From PALSA-350 sp963834445 (lineage in GTDB: Bacteria; Acidobacteriota; Terriglobia; Terriglobales; Acidobacteriaceae): 64,000 nt of DNA. The stretch is from contig CAWIBU010000009.1 of NCBI GenBank assembly GCA_963834445.1, positions 744,001 to 808,000 on the forward strand, read 5' to 3'. A program made the position numbers and the translations under genes. Shown piece by piece: positions 43,091-52,728 of the stretch (position 1 is its first letter; each line of letters opens with the position of its first letter). Below the pieces are notes generated by a model, which was not told the DNA's origin, did no database searches, and saw only the letters and a program-made list of their open reading frames with translations.

Positions 43091-45022
43091 ATGTCAAAAC
43101 GCTGCCCCCACCTGGACAAAATTCTCGGTCTCGATCAGTCGATTTCGCGCCGCGACTTTCTGGAGGGGGCACTCGTCGCCTCCGCCGGTTTGGCCGTATC
43201 CTCGTCTCCCATCGAGCTCCTTGCCCAGGCAAATGCGCCCGCGGCCTGGGCCGGGTATACAGGCGAGGGCGACTACAAAGGCTCCGCCGGCAACAGCGAG
43301 CAGGTCGTGCATAATGCGCACGCGGTCCGTGACGGCGCCTACGATCAGCTTCCTTCGCAAATCACCGATACCGCTGAGGTCTACGATTGTGCCGTCGTCG
43401 GAGGAGGTCTTTCCGGTGTGTCTGCGGCCCTGTTTTTCCATCAGAGAACGGGGGCCAATCGCAACTGTATCGTGCTCGACAACGCGGCCATCTTCGGCGG
43501 GGTGGCCAAACGCAACGAGTTTGAAGTCGACGGCCATCGTCTCTATGCCGCCCAGGGCTCCGTGCACTTCCAGCCCCCTTACCCGAACAGTTTCTTAAGC
43601 ACAGTCTACGAATCGATGGGCCTGGATTGGAACGCCTTCAAGTCCTACCAGGACTGGCAAGGGCCTTCGCCGAAGATGTCTTTATCCCGCAGCACCTACG
43701 GTCAGGGCGCCATAGACGGCAAACCGGCTTATGGCTTTTTCTTTGGTGCAAAGTTCGGGCATCGTCCCGGCATTTGGGTAAAGGATCCCTGGGGAAAAAA
43801 TCTGGAAGGCACACCCTTTTCTGAAAAGACCCGCCACGAATTGCTCGCCTTGCACCACAATCGCTTTATCGTACCTCCCCTGGTCTACGACTATCCTGGC
43901 GACGCGGTCTCCCGTCAGTTAGACAGCATGACCATCGAAGACTACCTGGTGCGCACCTACGGCGTGAGTCGCGAGACGATACGACTCGACCGGGCCGAAG
44001 TCGCCGATGGATTCGGTCTCGGCCCTGACGTCTTGTCGGCCTTTCTGATCGACGAATGGGAGAAAACCGTGCCCACCGTCGATAACAGCATGGAGACGGG
44101 CATCCAGATGTTTCCCGGGGGAAACTCGGGCATGATGCGCTTGATGGTGAAAACCCTCATCCCGGCAGCCTTCGACGGTCCCCGCACCATGGAGGCCGTT
44201 TGGAAAAACCCAATCAACTTCAGCGCCCTCGATGCAGCCGGCCAGCGTGTCCGTTTGCGGCTCAACTCCACGGTTGTGCGCGTCGAGCATATGGGCGAGC
44301 CAAGCAAGTCCGAGTTTGTTTCCATCATTTATGTGAAGGATGGCCGCCTGCAACGAATCAAGGCCAGAACGGTGGTCATGGCCGGCGGGGGCTGGATGAC
44401 AAAGCACGTGGTGCGCGATCTCGACCAGACGCGGCGCAACGCGTATGCGCAGTTTCATTATTCGCCCTACCTGCTTGCCAACGTGGCGGTGCGCAATTGG
44501 CGGTTCCTTTATGATCTTGGCCTTGCTGGCGGGGGCTGGTTCGAGGGGTTCGGCAACTCGGTCAATGTACCCAAGCGTGCCAAGTTTGGTGTGGATACGC
44601 CCTTCGTCGGCCCCGATCTGCCCACCGTGCTTAACCTCGAGGTAGGCTTTGCAAAACCAGGCCTTCCATTGGCCGACCAGGGTAGCCTGGGCCGTGCCGA
44701 GCTGTTATCAACCTCTTTCATGGACTACGAACAGCAAATACGCGAGCAGATGACGGAGATGTTTGCGGCTTCCGGCTTCGACGCCAAGCGGGACATTGCG
44801 GGAATTGTTCTCAACCGCTGGGGACACGCGTTTATCAATCCCCAGCCGGGGTTCTTCTTCGGCCTGAACGGAAATCCTGCTCCACGTCAAGCCCTCCGCG
44901 ACGGGCCGTTTGGAAGAATCGCGTTCGCCCACTCCGATCTTTCCGGCGCCATGGATCATCGCAACGCCTTCATCGAAAGCAACCGCGCAGTCAGCCAATT
45001 GTTAGACCGGGTGCTGGTATAG
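43091..45022 (+). CDS. Tat-exported FAD/NAD(P)-binding oxidoreductase (spermidine dehydrogenase-like)
   Basis: The protein has 643 residues. A twin-arginine leader 'SISRRDFLEGALVASAGLAV' is followed by 'WAGYTGEGDYKGSAGNSEQVVHNAHAVRDG' and the FAD-binding 'DCAVVGGGLSGVSAALFFHQRTGANRNCIVLDNAAIFGGVAKRNEF'. The layout (Tat leader, N-terminal approach to 'HxxRDG', then the dinucleotide fold) matches periplasmic spermidine dehydrogenase-like enzymes. The C-terminal part has 'AGIVLNRWGHAFINPQPGFFFGL'. It probably oxidises an amine in the periplasm, although true substrate and electron acceptor are unknown. First gene after the island. Confidence 0.85.
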   Translation: MSKRCPHLDKILGLDQSISRRDFLEGALVASAGLAVSSSPIELLAQANAPAAWAGYTGEGDYKGSAGNSEQVVHNAHAVRDGAYDQLPSQITDTAEVYDCAVVGGGLSGVSAALFFHQRTGANRNCIVLDNAAIFGGVAKRNEFEVDGHRLYAAQGSVHFQPPYPNSFLSTVYESMGLDWNAFKSYQDWQGPSPKMSLSRSTYGQGAIDGKPAYGFFFGAKFGHRPGIWVKDPWGKNLEGTPFSEKTRHELLALHHNRFIVPPLVYDYPGDAVSRQLDSMTIEDYLVRTYGVSRETIRLDRAEVADGFGLGPDVLSAFLIDEWEKTVPTVDNSMETGIQMFPGGNSGMMRLMVKTLIPAAFDGPRTMEAVWKNPINFSALDAAGQRVRLRLNSTVVRVEHMGEPSKSEFVSIIYVKDGRLQRIKARTVVMAGGGWMTKHVVRDLDQTRRNAYAQFHYSPYLLANVAVRNWRFLYDLGLAGGGWFEGFGNSVNVPKRAKFGVDTPFVGPDLPTVLNLEVGFAKPGLPLADQGSLGRAELLSTSFMDYEQQIREQMTEMFAASGFDAKRDIAGIVLNRWGHAFINPQPGFFFGLNGNPAPRQALRDGPFGRIAFAHSDLSGAMDHRNAFIESNRAVSQLLDRVLV

Positions 45023-45169
45023 GTTGGGAATGCGCCTTCCCAGTGCGGTCTGTATGTCGGCGCACAATATTGGCGGCAAATCGTTATCCTGGTTCACGCA
45101 TTCTCTTCCGTAGGCGATCACCTCAGGCGCAGGTAAGCTTGCGGAATCCTCAGGGCTGCCGTTCCTGCC

Positions 45170-45408
45170 GGGTGGCCCAGGTCTCGCCTTTGTAGCTTGG
45201 GGACACGGCCCGTGCCGAATTATTGGCGCAAGACCTTAGCAATCGCTACCCATTCGACACGCAGATGCAGAAATTATGGCTGCCGGCCATTCGTGCGCAT
45301 TCTGCGTTATGCAAGAAAAACCCGGCCGACTTATGGAAAAATGCCGAACCGGGAATACCCCTCAATAAAGAAGCCAGGGCGGAGCACGCTAAACTGCTAA
45401 GTCCGTAA
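45170..45408 (+). pseudogene. Repeat fused to a remnant of a kinase-associated TPR tail
   Basis: The repeat 'GGGTGGCCCAGGTCTCGCCT' (related to 19880) is followed at about 45196 by a frame reading 'TARAELLAQDLSNRYPFDTQ' then 'MQKLWLPAIRAHSALCKKNP'. This matches the C-terminal TPR region of acidobacterial Ser/Thr kinases (pattern '..A..LA..FP.DT..Q..wLP.i.A..aL...'). Only about 65 codons remain, ending in a stop near 45408. Confidence 0.55.
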
Positions 45409-45526
45409 ACGGCTGCGGCCATCGCAGCGCGCCAGCAACGCGAGGCGAGCGACCATGACCGCCTGGTCCAGACCCCAGCCTTCATGCCTGTCGGCACCGC
45501 TGCTCGCTGCGCTATACAAAACCAAG

Positions 45527-45640
45527 TAGACGATCTACCTCCAGTGGGAGTAGATTGTCTACACCTCGGATCTGGCCCGGTGGCAGCGCATCGTCCAGGC
45601 GATTGGGGCCGGTGCTGTACATCCAGCCGAAGGAGAGTGA
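45527..45640 (+). pseudogene. Hairpin and 3' remnant of a PadR gene
   Basis: TAGACGATCTAC and GTAGATTGTCTA (45527-45561) form an inverted repeat. Directly after it a frame from 45557 reads 'SDLARWQRIVQAIGAGAVHP' and stops at 45638-45640, next to the permease GTG start. PadR proteins that precede ADOP permeases end in such a 'W.r...ai..vl' helix, and the abutting stop/start fits a former PadR-permease operon. The rest of the regulator is gone. Confidence 0.45.
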
Positions 45641-48274
45641 GTGGTGAAGCGGTTTCCCAGCATCGGTTTTCAGCGGCGCAAGCGCGAATTGCAGGAAGAG
45701 ATCGATGCTCACCTGCAGATGGCCATGGCAGATCGAGTTGCGCGAGGCGAGACGGCGGAGACAGCGCGACAAGCAGCCGTGCGCGAGTTCGGAAACATTC
45801 CTTTGGTGCAAGAGGTGACGCGCGAGATGTGGGGTCGACGCGGGCTTGAACAATTAGGGCGGGATCTCCGTTATGCCCTGCGGCAACTGCGCAAGAGCCC
45901 CACTTTTACGATCACCGCGACGGCCATGCTGGTAGTCGCTATCTGTGCCAACAGCACCGTATTCAGTTGGATTGACGGCACCATGCTGCGTCCGATTCCT
46001 GGCGCGCGGGAAGCGGGCGATCTGGTCAGCCTGCAGCGGGGGGAACGCAGCTTCTCCCCGACCCCGCCCCTCTCGTATCTTGACTATCGCGATCTGCGCG
46101 AGCAGAACCACACCTTCGCCGGCATACTCGCCTATCATCACGATTGGATCACGCTGACCGGCGGTACCCAGCCGGACCGTGTCTACATAGCGAACGTGAC
46201 GGCGAACTATTTCGCTGTGCTCGGCATCAAGCCGGCGCTGGGACGATTCTTTCTGCCGGAAGAGGAGTCAGCTCCCGGTGCTGTTCCCAACGTGGTCCTG
46301 GGTTACTCGCTTTGGAAGACGCGCTATGCCGCAGACCCGGCAATTGTGGGCAAGGCGATCGACATCGCCCGCCATCCGTTGACGGTGATCGGTGTAGCGC
46401 CCGAGGGGGTTGTCGGAGCCATGCCCGGCATCCGTGAAGATCTGTGGGTAACGCTCGATCCCCTCGGGACCGATGTGTGGCGCATGACGCATCGCGATGC
46501 GGACTGGCTGAACGTAATAGGAAGATTGCGGCCCGGCGTGAGCCTTGGCGCCGCAGCCCAGGATCTCGACACTCTGATGCGCCATATAGTGGCGGTATAT
46601 CCGAATGAGCATCTGGGAGAGAACCGCATCACGCTCGATCCCATGTGGCGCTCGCCCTTCGGCGCCAACGGATACATGGCGGCGACGCTGCCCATCCTGC
46701 TCGCCATCGCCGGTTTGGTGCTGTTGCTGACCTGCGCGAACGTGGCCACGCTCACGCTGGTGCGCTTTGTATCCCGCCGGCGTGAGCTTGCCATCCGGCA
46801 GTCGTTGGGGGCCAACCGCATGCAACTGGTGCGGCAGATGGTGATGGAGGGCGCCGCGCTTTCCATCGTCGCAGGCGTTGTGGCCCTGCTGCTGACATCG
46901 TGGACTGCGAAGACATTCGCATGGTTCTTTCCAGCGAATGCAATTCCCCTCGTACTGAACGGGAACATGGACCACAAGGTGGTGATTGGGATTGCAGGGT
47001 TCTCTCTCTTGGCCGCTATGCTATGCGGCGCGCTCCCCGCCTGGCGTTCGTCGCACGCGCCGGCCATTGAGGTACTGAAGGCAGAGTCTGCAAGTATCTC
47101 CGGCGGCTCACGCAACCGGAAATTGCTCAGCGGGCTGGTGGTGGCGCAAATCGCGCTTTCACTTCCTCTGCTGTTGTGCTCCGGGCTACTTCTGCGAACA
47201 CTACGGAATCTCTCCGGCGCGTATCCCGGCTTTGACCAGGACCACATTCTCACTGCGTCCGTGGGGCTGAATATCGCCGGCTACAGTAGCGATGAGACAC
47301 AGTTGATCCGTCACCAGATACTTGACCGCGTGTCGGCATTGCCAGGCGTGAAGGTTGCGTCTCTTACCGACTGGATTCCGATGACCCTGAGCCACAAGGG
47401 CGAGGACGCGTATCCGGAAGGGTATGTGCCACACCCCCATGAATCTTTGCACGTGTACCACGCCGAAGTGGCCCCGCGGTATTTCGAATCCCTTCATATA
47501 CCCATTCTGGAAGGACGCGAGTTTACGCCGGAGGACGATGAAAAGGCCCCGAGGGTACTCATCGTGGATCAGACCGCGGCCAGGCGCTACTGGCCAGGGC
47601 AGGATCCGTTGGGAAAGAGGCTCAGGGTGTGGGGCAGACTTTTCACGGTTGTCGGCGTTGCCAGGAATTCAACACATATTTTCGTGAATGAGTCGCCGGA
47701 GCCTATGGTCTATATGAGCTTTTTCCAGGCGGGGTACGAGACGATCGTGCAGGTGAAGACCGAGGGAAATCCCGTAGACCTGGCGCCCGCGGTGGAGCAG
47801 GCCATTCATGGAATCGATTTGCAGCTGCCGGTTTTCGATGTGCGTTCCATGCGGGAGTGTACCCAGATGGCCAGCAGTTTCGCGGTTATACAGAGCACCC
47901 TGGCAGGCATGTTTGCGCTGATCGGGCTGGTTCTTGCGGTGACCGGGATCTACGGAGTTGTGGCCTATCGCACTCAAATGCGGACCCACGAGATCGGAGT
48001 ACGAATGGCTCTGGGCGCCTCGCGCGTCGACGTGTTGAGACTCGTGCTGTTGCAGGGATTGTGGCTCACAGGCATTGGAATGGCGCTGGGACTGGCGTTT
48101 GCGTTGGGACTGACACGTTTCATCGCCCGCCTGTTGTACGGCATTGGCGCCAACGATCCCATCACCGTAGCTTCCGTCGTCATGCTCCTGGGAGCAATGA
48201 CTTTGGCCGCATCCTACCTTCCGGCGCATCGAGCGATGCGCCGAAACCCTGTGACTGCGATTCGCGAACTGTAA
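45641..48274 (+). CDS. ADOP-type MacB/FtsX permease
   Basis: The protein has 877 residues from a GTG at 45641 (or 45644), with AAGGAGAG upstream. It shows the same plan as the permease at 4511: charged leader 'RKRELQEEIDAHLQMAMADRVARG', 'LEQLGRDLRYALRQLRKSPTFT', a first MacB domain, 'RFVSRRRELAIRQSLGANRMQLVRQM', a second periplasmic domain ('FTPEDDEKAPRVLIVDQTAARRYWPGQDPLGKRL') and 'QMRTHEIGVRMALGASRVDVLRLV', ending 'PAHRAMRRNPVTAIREL'. The intact PadR partner is missing; only a remnant precedes it, so regulation may have been lost. Confidence 0.93.
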   Translation: MVKRFPSIGFQRRKRELQEEIDAHLQMAMADRVARGETAETARQAAVREFGNIPLVQEVTREMWGRRGLEQLGRDLRYALRQLRKSPTFTITATAMLVVAICANSTVFSWIDGTMLRPIPGAREAGDLVSLQRGERSFSPTPPLSYLDYRDLREQNHTFAGILAYHHDWITLTGGTQPDRVYIANVTANYFAVLGIKPALGRFFLPEEESAPGAVPNVVLGYSLWKTRYAADPAIVGKAIDIARHPLTVIGVAPEGVVGAMPGIREDLWVTLDPLGTDVWRMTHRDADWLNVIGRLRPGVSLGAAAQDLDTLMRHIVAVYPNEHLGENRITLDPMWRSPFGANGYMAATLPILLAIAGLVLLLTCANVATLTLVRFVSRRRELAIRQSLGANRMQLVRQMVMEGAALSIVAGVVALLLTSWTAKTFAWFFPANAIPLVLNGNMDHKVVIGIAGFSLLAAMLCGALPAWRSSHAPAIEVLKAESASISGGSRNRKLLSGLVVAQIALSLPLLLCSGLLLRTLRNLSGAYPGFDQDHILTASVGLNIAGYSSDETQLIRHQILDRVSALPGVKVASLTDWIPMTLSHKGEDAYPEGYVPHPHESLHVYHAEVAPRYFESLHIPILEGREFTPEDDEKAPRVLIVDQTAARRYWPGQDPLGKRLRVWGRLFTVVGVARNSTHIFVNESPEPMVYMSFFQAGYETIVQVKTEGNPVDLAPAVEQAIHGIDLQLPVFDVRSMRECTQMASSFAVIQSTLAGMFALIGLVLAVTGIYGVVAYRTQMRTHEIGVRMALGASRVDVLRLVLLQGLWLTGIGMALGLAFALGLTRFIARLLYGIGANDPITVASVVMLLGAMTLAASYLPAHRAMRRNPVTAIREL

Positions 48275-48523
48275 GCCGCAGCTCGGGCTCGACGCGAATT
48301 AAAATCAGTAACCTGGCGGAACTGACCCGACCCGCTGCGACGTTTCGCGGGTTTAAAGATCACCCTTCAGGAACTCATCCCGCAGCGTAGGCGAGAATCC
48401 ATCCAAAATCCTCTTGAAATCGTCCGAATCGCGAGGCCGATGACGGCCAGGAGCTAGTATGTTGGTTACGCCGCGCACGGCCTATGCGGCCGCGCCTTTT
48501 CTAAACTCAGGGAGAACCTACCC

Positions 48524-49831
48524 TTGCCTCTGACTAAACATTTCACCGCCGCCGTAATCCTGCTTGCTGCTTCTTCGCCTTGCGTCAGAACCTTCGCACA
48601 GCATCCAAATCGCAAGCCCGCAGCCGGCAACGGCCCTTACGGAGTTCCGCAGACCACCTTCCTTGTCCATCGCTTAGGCAGCGATCACGCCGAAGGCATC
48701 ACCAGCCTCGATATGAACGGCGATGGTCATCCTGACCTGCTCAGCGGCTCCTACTGGTATGAAAACCCCGGACCGAATGGGGGCGAATGGAAGCGTCACC
48801 AGTACCGCACCGTCGAGATCGTCGGCGAGTTTGTCTCCGACTGTGGCGAATGGGCGGTCGACGTCAACAAAGACGGTGCGCCCGACGTCGTGACCACCGG
48901 TTGGATGACCAATGGCGTCTACTGGTACGAGAATCCGAAAAAACCCGACGTCATGTGGCAGCGTCACAAAATTGCCGACAGTATCGACACTGAGGGCGGG
49001 GCCTTCGCGGATATCAACGGTGACGGCAAGCCCGACCTCGCCCTTGCTCACTACAACCACTCCGGCATCCTCTGGATCGACTTTTCCGGACCCGAGCCCA
49101 AGGTCCATCACCTCGGCGACGAACATCAGGACGGTCACGGCATCGGCATCGCCGACATCGACGGCGACGGAAAGGCCGACGTCCTCACCCCGTTTGGCTG
49201 GTTCAAAAACATCGACGCCGATCACGATCAGTGGGAGTGGCATGGCGACTGGGATCTCGCCGACGCCGGCTTCCCCATTATCGGCTATGACGTCAACAAC
49301 GACGGCAAGCTCGATCTCATCTACGGACAGGGCCATGGTTACGGCCTCTATTGGCTCGAGCAGCAGGGCGACGCCGGCCATCGCACCTGGGTCAAACACA
49401 TCATCGACGAATCTTTCTCGCAGAGTCACGCACTCAAGCTGATCGACATAGATGGCGACGGCGAACCCGAACTGCTTACCGGCAAGCGTTATCGCGGCCA
49501 CAATGGCGCCGACCCCGGCTCTTATGATCCGCTGGTTGTCTACTACTACAAGATCGACCGCAAAACCGGTAAGTTCACCCGCTACCCAATCTCGGTGAAC
49601 AGCACCGCCGGGGTCGGCTCCCAGTTCATCGTGGAAGACCTGGACGGCGACGGCGACCTCGACCTCGCCACGGCCGGCAAGACCGGAGTTCACTACTTCG
49701 AAAATCTCACCATCAATGCAATTCCGAAGACAACCCGCGAAGACCAGCTCTTCCTCAACAAAGACTGGCCATTCCCAGGCGAAGGCCAGGTCGTTCCCTG
49801 GGACAATGGCCCAGCCAAACCTAAGCGATAG
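48524..49831 (+). CDS. Exported FG-GAP/VCBS-repeat protein
   Basis: The protein has 435 residues from a TTG at 48524, with GGGAGAA upstream. A signal peptide (FTAAVILLAASSPCVRTFAQ) precedes a beta-propeller of about seven FG-GAP repeats, each with a calcium-type loop: 'DMNGDGHPDLL', 'DVNKDGAPDVV', 'DINGDGKPDLA', 'DIDGDGKADVL', 'DVNNDGKLDLI', 'DIDGDGEPELL', 'DLDGDGDLDLA'. Such proteins are secreted and often bind carbohydrate or act as integrin-like adhesins. No enzymatic domain is attached. The 249-bp gap before it holds no gene. Confidence 0.9.
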   Translation: MPLTKHFTAAVILLAASSPCVRTFAQHPNRKPAAGNGPYGVPQTTFLVHRLGSDHAEGITSLDMNGDGHPDLLSGSYWYENPGPNGGEWKRHQYRTVEIVGEFVSDCGEWAVDVNKDGAPDVVTTGWMTNGVYWYENPKKPDVMWQRHKIADSIDTEGGAFADINGDGKPDLALAHYNHSGILWIDFSGPEPKVHHLGDEHQDGHGIGIADIDGDGKADVLTPFGWFKNIDADHDQWEWHGDWDLADAGFPIIGYDVNNDGKLDLIYGQGHGYGLYWLEQQGDAGHRTWVKHIIDESFSQSHALKLIDIDGDGEPELLTGKRYRGHNGADPGSYDPLVVYYYKIDRKTGKFTRYPISVNSTAGVGSQFIVEDLDGDGDLDLATAGKTGVHYFENLTINAIPKTTREDQLFLNKDWPFPGEGQVVPWDNGPAKPKR

Positions 49832-49975
49832 ATTCAACCCATTAGAGACGCGGCGGCTCCGGCCACATCTTTGAGAACTATGACTTCGGGTGCCCGGGAA
49901 GGCCACAGGTTCATGCCACCCTGGGGCCAACACACCGTCAGTCGTTCGCAGGGATACTGAACCGAAGAGTAGGCG

Positions 49976-50344
49976 TTAGAGCCCTTCGAGTCGAGAAAAG
50001 TCAGAATCGGAATGTTCGATGGCAACCTGATGATGTCGAGCGCAGGCACTGATCAAAAGATCGGTTGCCGGAATCGAGAGACCAGCCGAACGCGCGCGGC
50101 GTGCAAGATCAAAGGCCACACCCCAAACCGTAGGGTCAATGCTGAGTTCCGGAAGCAGTCGTTCAAACTCCCTGAGCACTTTTCTCTCACGATCCCCGCC
50201 CGCCCCATTCCATAACTCCAACCGGATGATGGGGCACCAACAGGCCTCACCAGCATCGAGAGCCCGCACGACGCGGCTTCTGACAGACGCGTCTCCATTC
50301 GGACGAAGCATGTGAATCCAGGAGGAGGAGTCAACCAGAATCAC
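49976..50344 (-). CDS. vapC: VapC-type PIN-domain toxin
   Basis: The protein has 122 residues. All four acidic positions of the PIN nuclease are present: Asp5 in 'MILVDSSSWIHML', Glu in 'IIRLELWNG', Asp in 'PATDLLISACARHH' and Asp in 'EHSDSDFSRLEGL'. It would cleave RNA in the cytoplasm when freed from its antitoxin. The start is six bases after the antitoxin stop, the usual antitoxin-toxin order. Confidence 0.92.
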   Translation of the reverse strand: MILVDSSSWIHMLRPNGDASVRSRVVRALDAGEACWCPIIRLELWNGAGGDRERKVLREFERLLPELSIDPTVWGVAFDLARRARSAGLSIPATDLLISACARHHQVAIEHSDSDFSRLEGL

Positions 50345-50350
50345 AGCGGC

Positions 50351-50554
50351 TCAGCCCTTTCGCCGTTGCAGCAGCAGTTCCTCGACGCTCAACAGATCCT
50401 TGCAGGTTCCAGCGTGTTTGCTGAGCTCAGCCACACGCTTCCGGCGGTTGAATTCCTGGATGGCGGTGACGATCGCCTCGCGCTTCGTCTTTGCCTCCGT
50501 AAAACGCATGGCGTCTTCTAGATCCTTATCTGGAATATCAACCGTGGTTTTCAT
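50351..50554 (-). CDS. vapB: VapB-type antitoxin
   Basis: The start is the ATG at 50554 (MKTTVDIPDKDLEDAMRFTE), giving 67 residues. The N-terminal ribbon-helix-helix 'KTTVDIPDKDLEDAMRFTEAKTKREAIVTAIQEFNRR' binds DNA. The C-terminal tail 'CKDLLSVEELLLQRRKG' should block VapC. A perfect 7-bp dyad at 50576-50604 just upstream is the likely autoregulatory operator. Confidence 0.9.
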   Translation of the reverse strand: MKTTVDIPDKDLEDAMRFTEAKTKREAIVTAIQEFNRRKRVAELSKHAGTCKDLLSVEELLLQRRKG

Positions 50555-50575
50555 GATGCTATCGTAGGCACCGCA

Positions 50576-50604
50576 ATATTCCATGTCAAGCACGATTGGA
50601 ATAT
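50576..50604. promoter_or_regulatory. Autoregulatory operator of vapBC
   Basis: ATATTCC (50576-50582) and GGAATAT (50598-50604) form an inverted repeat with 15 bases between. A further GGAATAT occurs at 50532-50538 in the start of vapB. The placement 22 bp before the vapB start fits repression by the VapBC complex. Confidence 0.7.
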
Positions 50605-50775
50605 GAACCCACCGCCTCAGTCTCCGCCTCAGGGCCATGACAGCCAGCAAGGCAAGCCAATACCTGCGCCGCCGCGACTGGCTGGCAGCACACAATGACA
50701 GACAACTACATCTCACTTGGTTTTGTCCCGCTATTCCACCAGATTAGGATCGAACTATAGAACCAAGGAGCTCGC

Positions 50776-51876
50776 ATGATCCCGAGTGACGAATCACCTG
50801 TCAGGGTCGGCTTGATCGGCTACGGTTACGTAGGGAAGACCTTTCACGCGCCGCTGATACGTTCGGTTCCCGGGCTGGAGCTGACCATGGTGGCATCCAG
50901 CCAGCCCGAAGCGGTGCTCAAGGATATTCCACGCGCCCAGGTTCTTCGCGACCCTATGGCGCTTGTGATCCGGCCGGAGCTCGACCTCATCGTGATCGCA
51001 AGCCCCAACGAAAGCCACTTTCCCTTGACCGCCGCCGCCCTCCAGGCGGGCAAGCATGTTGTCTGTGACAAGCCGTTCACGCTCACCCTCGCCGAGTCCG
51101 AAGCCTTGGCTGACCTCGCGCAGCAGCAGGGCAAGCTTCTGTCCGTCTTTCACAATCGCCGATGGGACAGCGAGGTCCTTGCCACGCGTGCGGTGATTGC
51201 GTCGGGTATGCTAGGCGAGATTTCTCTGCTGGAGACGCACATCGACCGCTACCGGCCGACGGTACGCAAGCGCTGGCGGGAGTCTGCCGGGCCGGGAGCG
51301 GGCCTCTGGTTCGACTTGGGACCTCATCTGATCGACCAGGCACTGCAACAGTTCGGCATGCCGGAGACTGTGTTCGCGCAGCTTGCGGTGCAAAGAGACG
51401 GCGGAGAGACGGATGATTGGGCTCACGTTCTGCTTGCCTACAAGAAGACCCGCGTCCTTCTCCACGCAACGTTATTGGCCGCCGGTGGCGGAATGCCAAG
51501 GACGGTGGTTCATGGAACGCGCGGCAGCTGGTCCAAGTTCGCCGGCGATTTGCAGGAGACGCGCTTGCAAGAGGGCATGCATCCGGATGCGCCCGGCTTC
51601 GGTGACGACCCGGACCCGGGCTGGTTCTATGGAGCTCCGGGAGCGAAGCCAACACCCATTCCGGCACCCGCGGCCAACCAGCGCGACTACTATGTCGCCG
51701 TGCTCGAAGCGATACGCGGATTCGGGGTGAATCCCGTCCCCCCCGAAGACGCGCTGGCGGTGATGGCGGTACTCGAGACGTGCTTCACCTCCGCACGCCA
51801 AGGCGTGGCGCTCCCGGTCGCGCGGCCTCGCTCTCCTGCGGCTGACGGCGGCTTGCAGAGATTCCTAAAGCCATAG
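50776..51876 (+). CDS. Gfo/Idh/MocA-family oxidoreductase (YdgJ-like)
   Basis: The protein has 366 residues; AAGGAG precedes the ATG. The NAD(P)-binding fold starts 'VRVGLIGYGYVGKTFHAPLI', and the family's EKP motif appears as 'HVVCDKPFTLTLAESEAL'. The substrate half has 'FHNRRWDSEVLATRAVIASGMLGEISLLETHIDRYRPTVRKRWRE' and 'GLWFDLGPHLIDQALQQFG', as in YdgJ-like sugar or polyol oxidoreductases. The substrate is unknown. It stands alone, with 221 bp of non-coding sequence to the divergent vapB start. Confidence 0.9.
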   Translation: MIPSDESPVRVGLIGYGYVGKTFHAPLIRSVPGLELTMVASSQPEAVLKDIPRAQVLRDPMALVIRPELDLIVIASPNESHFPLTAAALQAGKHVVCDKPFTLTLAESEALADLAQQQGKLLSVFHNRRWDSEVLATRAVIASGMLGEISLLETHIDRYRPTVRKRWRESAGPGAGLWFDLGPHLIDQALQQFGMPETVFAQLAVQRDGGETDDWAHVLLAYKKTRVLLHATLLAAGGGMPRTVVHGTRGSWSKFAGDLQETRLQEGMHPDAPGFGDDPDPGWFYGAPGAKPTPIPAPAANQRDYYVAVLEAIRGFGVNPVPPEDALAVMAVLETCFTSARQGVALPVARPRSPAADGGLQRFLKP

Positions 51877-52236
51877 CGGAACAAGCTCAACACGGAAACG
51901 ATTCCCAGGGGAGAAAAGGGATAGGCGAAACGACTTCCTAATTCTGACGAGGGACAAGACGGGACCGAGGGGGACATGTGAGAGCCGGATTAGGGAGTAG
52001 CCTGAAAACCGTACAGCTTCCTTTCGATAATACGGATTCTGTTTAGCATTTCGTTCCGTCCGAGAGTTTTGCGGAGTTTCGTGGACAGAGTTTCTTCGGA
52101 AACGAGACCATGGAGGGCGCGAAAGACGAGCGGCTACTTCCGAGAAGCCGACTTCCCGGCGCCAATCCGGTGTCGGTGAGTGCATAGGCGCTTTGCCGCC
52201 AACTAGGAAGAATAACCAGAGCGATAAGATCATTAC
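51877..52236. other. Intergenic region without a recognisable gene
   Basis: The 360 bp between the oxidoreductase and the MarR gene hold no frame with a plausible start and domain, no tRNA-like fold and none of the dispersed repeats of this window. It probably contains the MarR promoter. Confidence 0.5.
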
Positions 52237-52728
52237 ATGCAAGGATCTACATCGAGCGGCGGCTCCGGCCCGGGAGGGCCACAGGGCCCTGCACCCGATG
52301 AGTTGGCGTCGCTGCAACTCATCCTCTCGATCGGCAGAGCGTTCAAGTTTGTCGATGATTATGTGCGCCCGCGCATGCAGAAGCACGGCCTGACCATGAC
52401 TGAATTCTCAGTGTTGATGGTGCTTTGGCACGGGGGGCCCACCCCGCTCGGTGAGCTGAGCGAGCGCATCCTACTGACCGGCGCAAGCACGACCTACACG
52501 GTCAAGAAGATGGAGAAGCGCGGGTTGATCGCACGCGAGTCGCGAAGCGAGGACAAGCGCGTGGTGATGGGGGTTATCACCGATAAGGGTCGAACGCTGG
52601 CGCGAAAGATTGCCCCGTTGCATGCCACCGAGCTTGCAGAAGCAATGCATCGTCTTTCCACCGTAGAAAAGAAGACTGCGGCCCAGCTACTGCGCAAGCT
52701 GCGTGGCCTTGGGCCTAATGAGCGCTGA
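52237..52728 (+). CDS. MarR-family regulator
   Basis: The protein has 163 residues. The winged helix is typical: 'GLTMTEFSVLMVLWHGGPTPLGELSERILLTGASTTYTVKKMEKRGLIARESRSEDKRVVMGVITDKGRTLARKI'. A Gly/Pro-rich N-terminal stretch (GSTSSGGSGPGGPQGPAPDE) precedes it. It is convergent with, and overlaps by 14 bp, the DUF1772-like gene at the end of the neighbouring group. The perfect 16-bp palindrome upstream of that group is the likely target. Confidence 0.93.
   Translation: MQGSTSSGGSGPGGPQGPAPDELASLQLILSIGRAFKFVDDYVRPRMQKHGLTMTEFSVLMVLWHGGPTPLGELSERILLTGASTTYTVKKMEKRGLIARESRSEDKRVVMGVITDKGRTLARKIAPLHATELAEAMHRLSTVEKKTAAQLLRKLRGLGPNER

Noticed and set aside
48330..48450. Minus-strand frame ending 'FKRILDGFSPTLRDEFLKGD'
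   Set aside because: It reads like a protein end, but no start, upstream homology or longer frame supports it.
48674..49933. 419-codon frame antisense to the FG-GAP protein
   Set aside because: The open frame is a by-product of the GC-rich DxDGD repeats of the true gene; no domain or start signal is seen.
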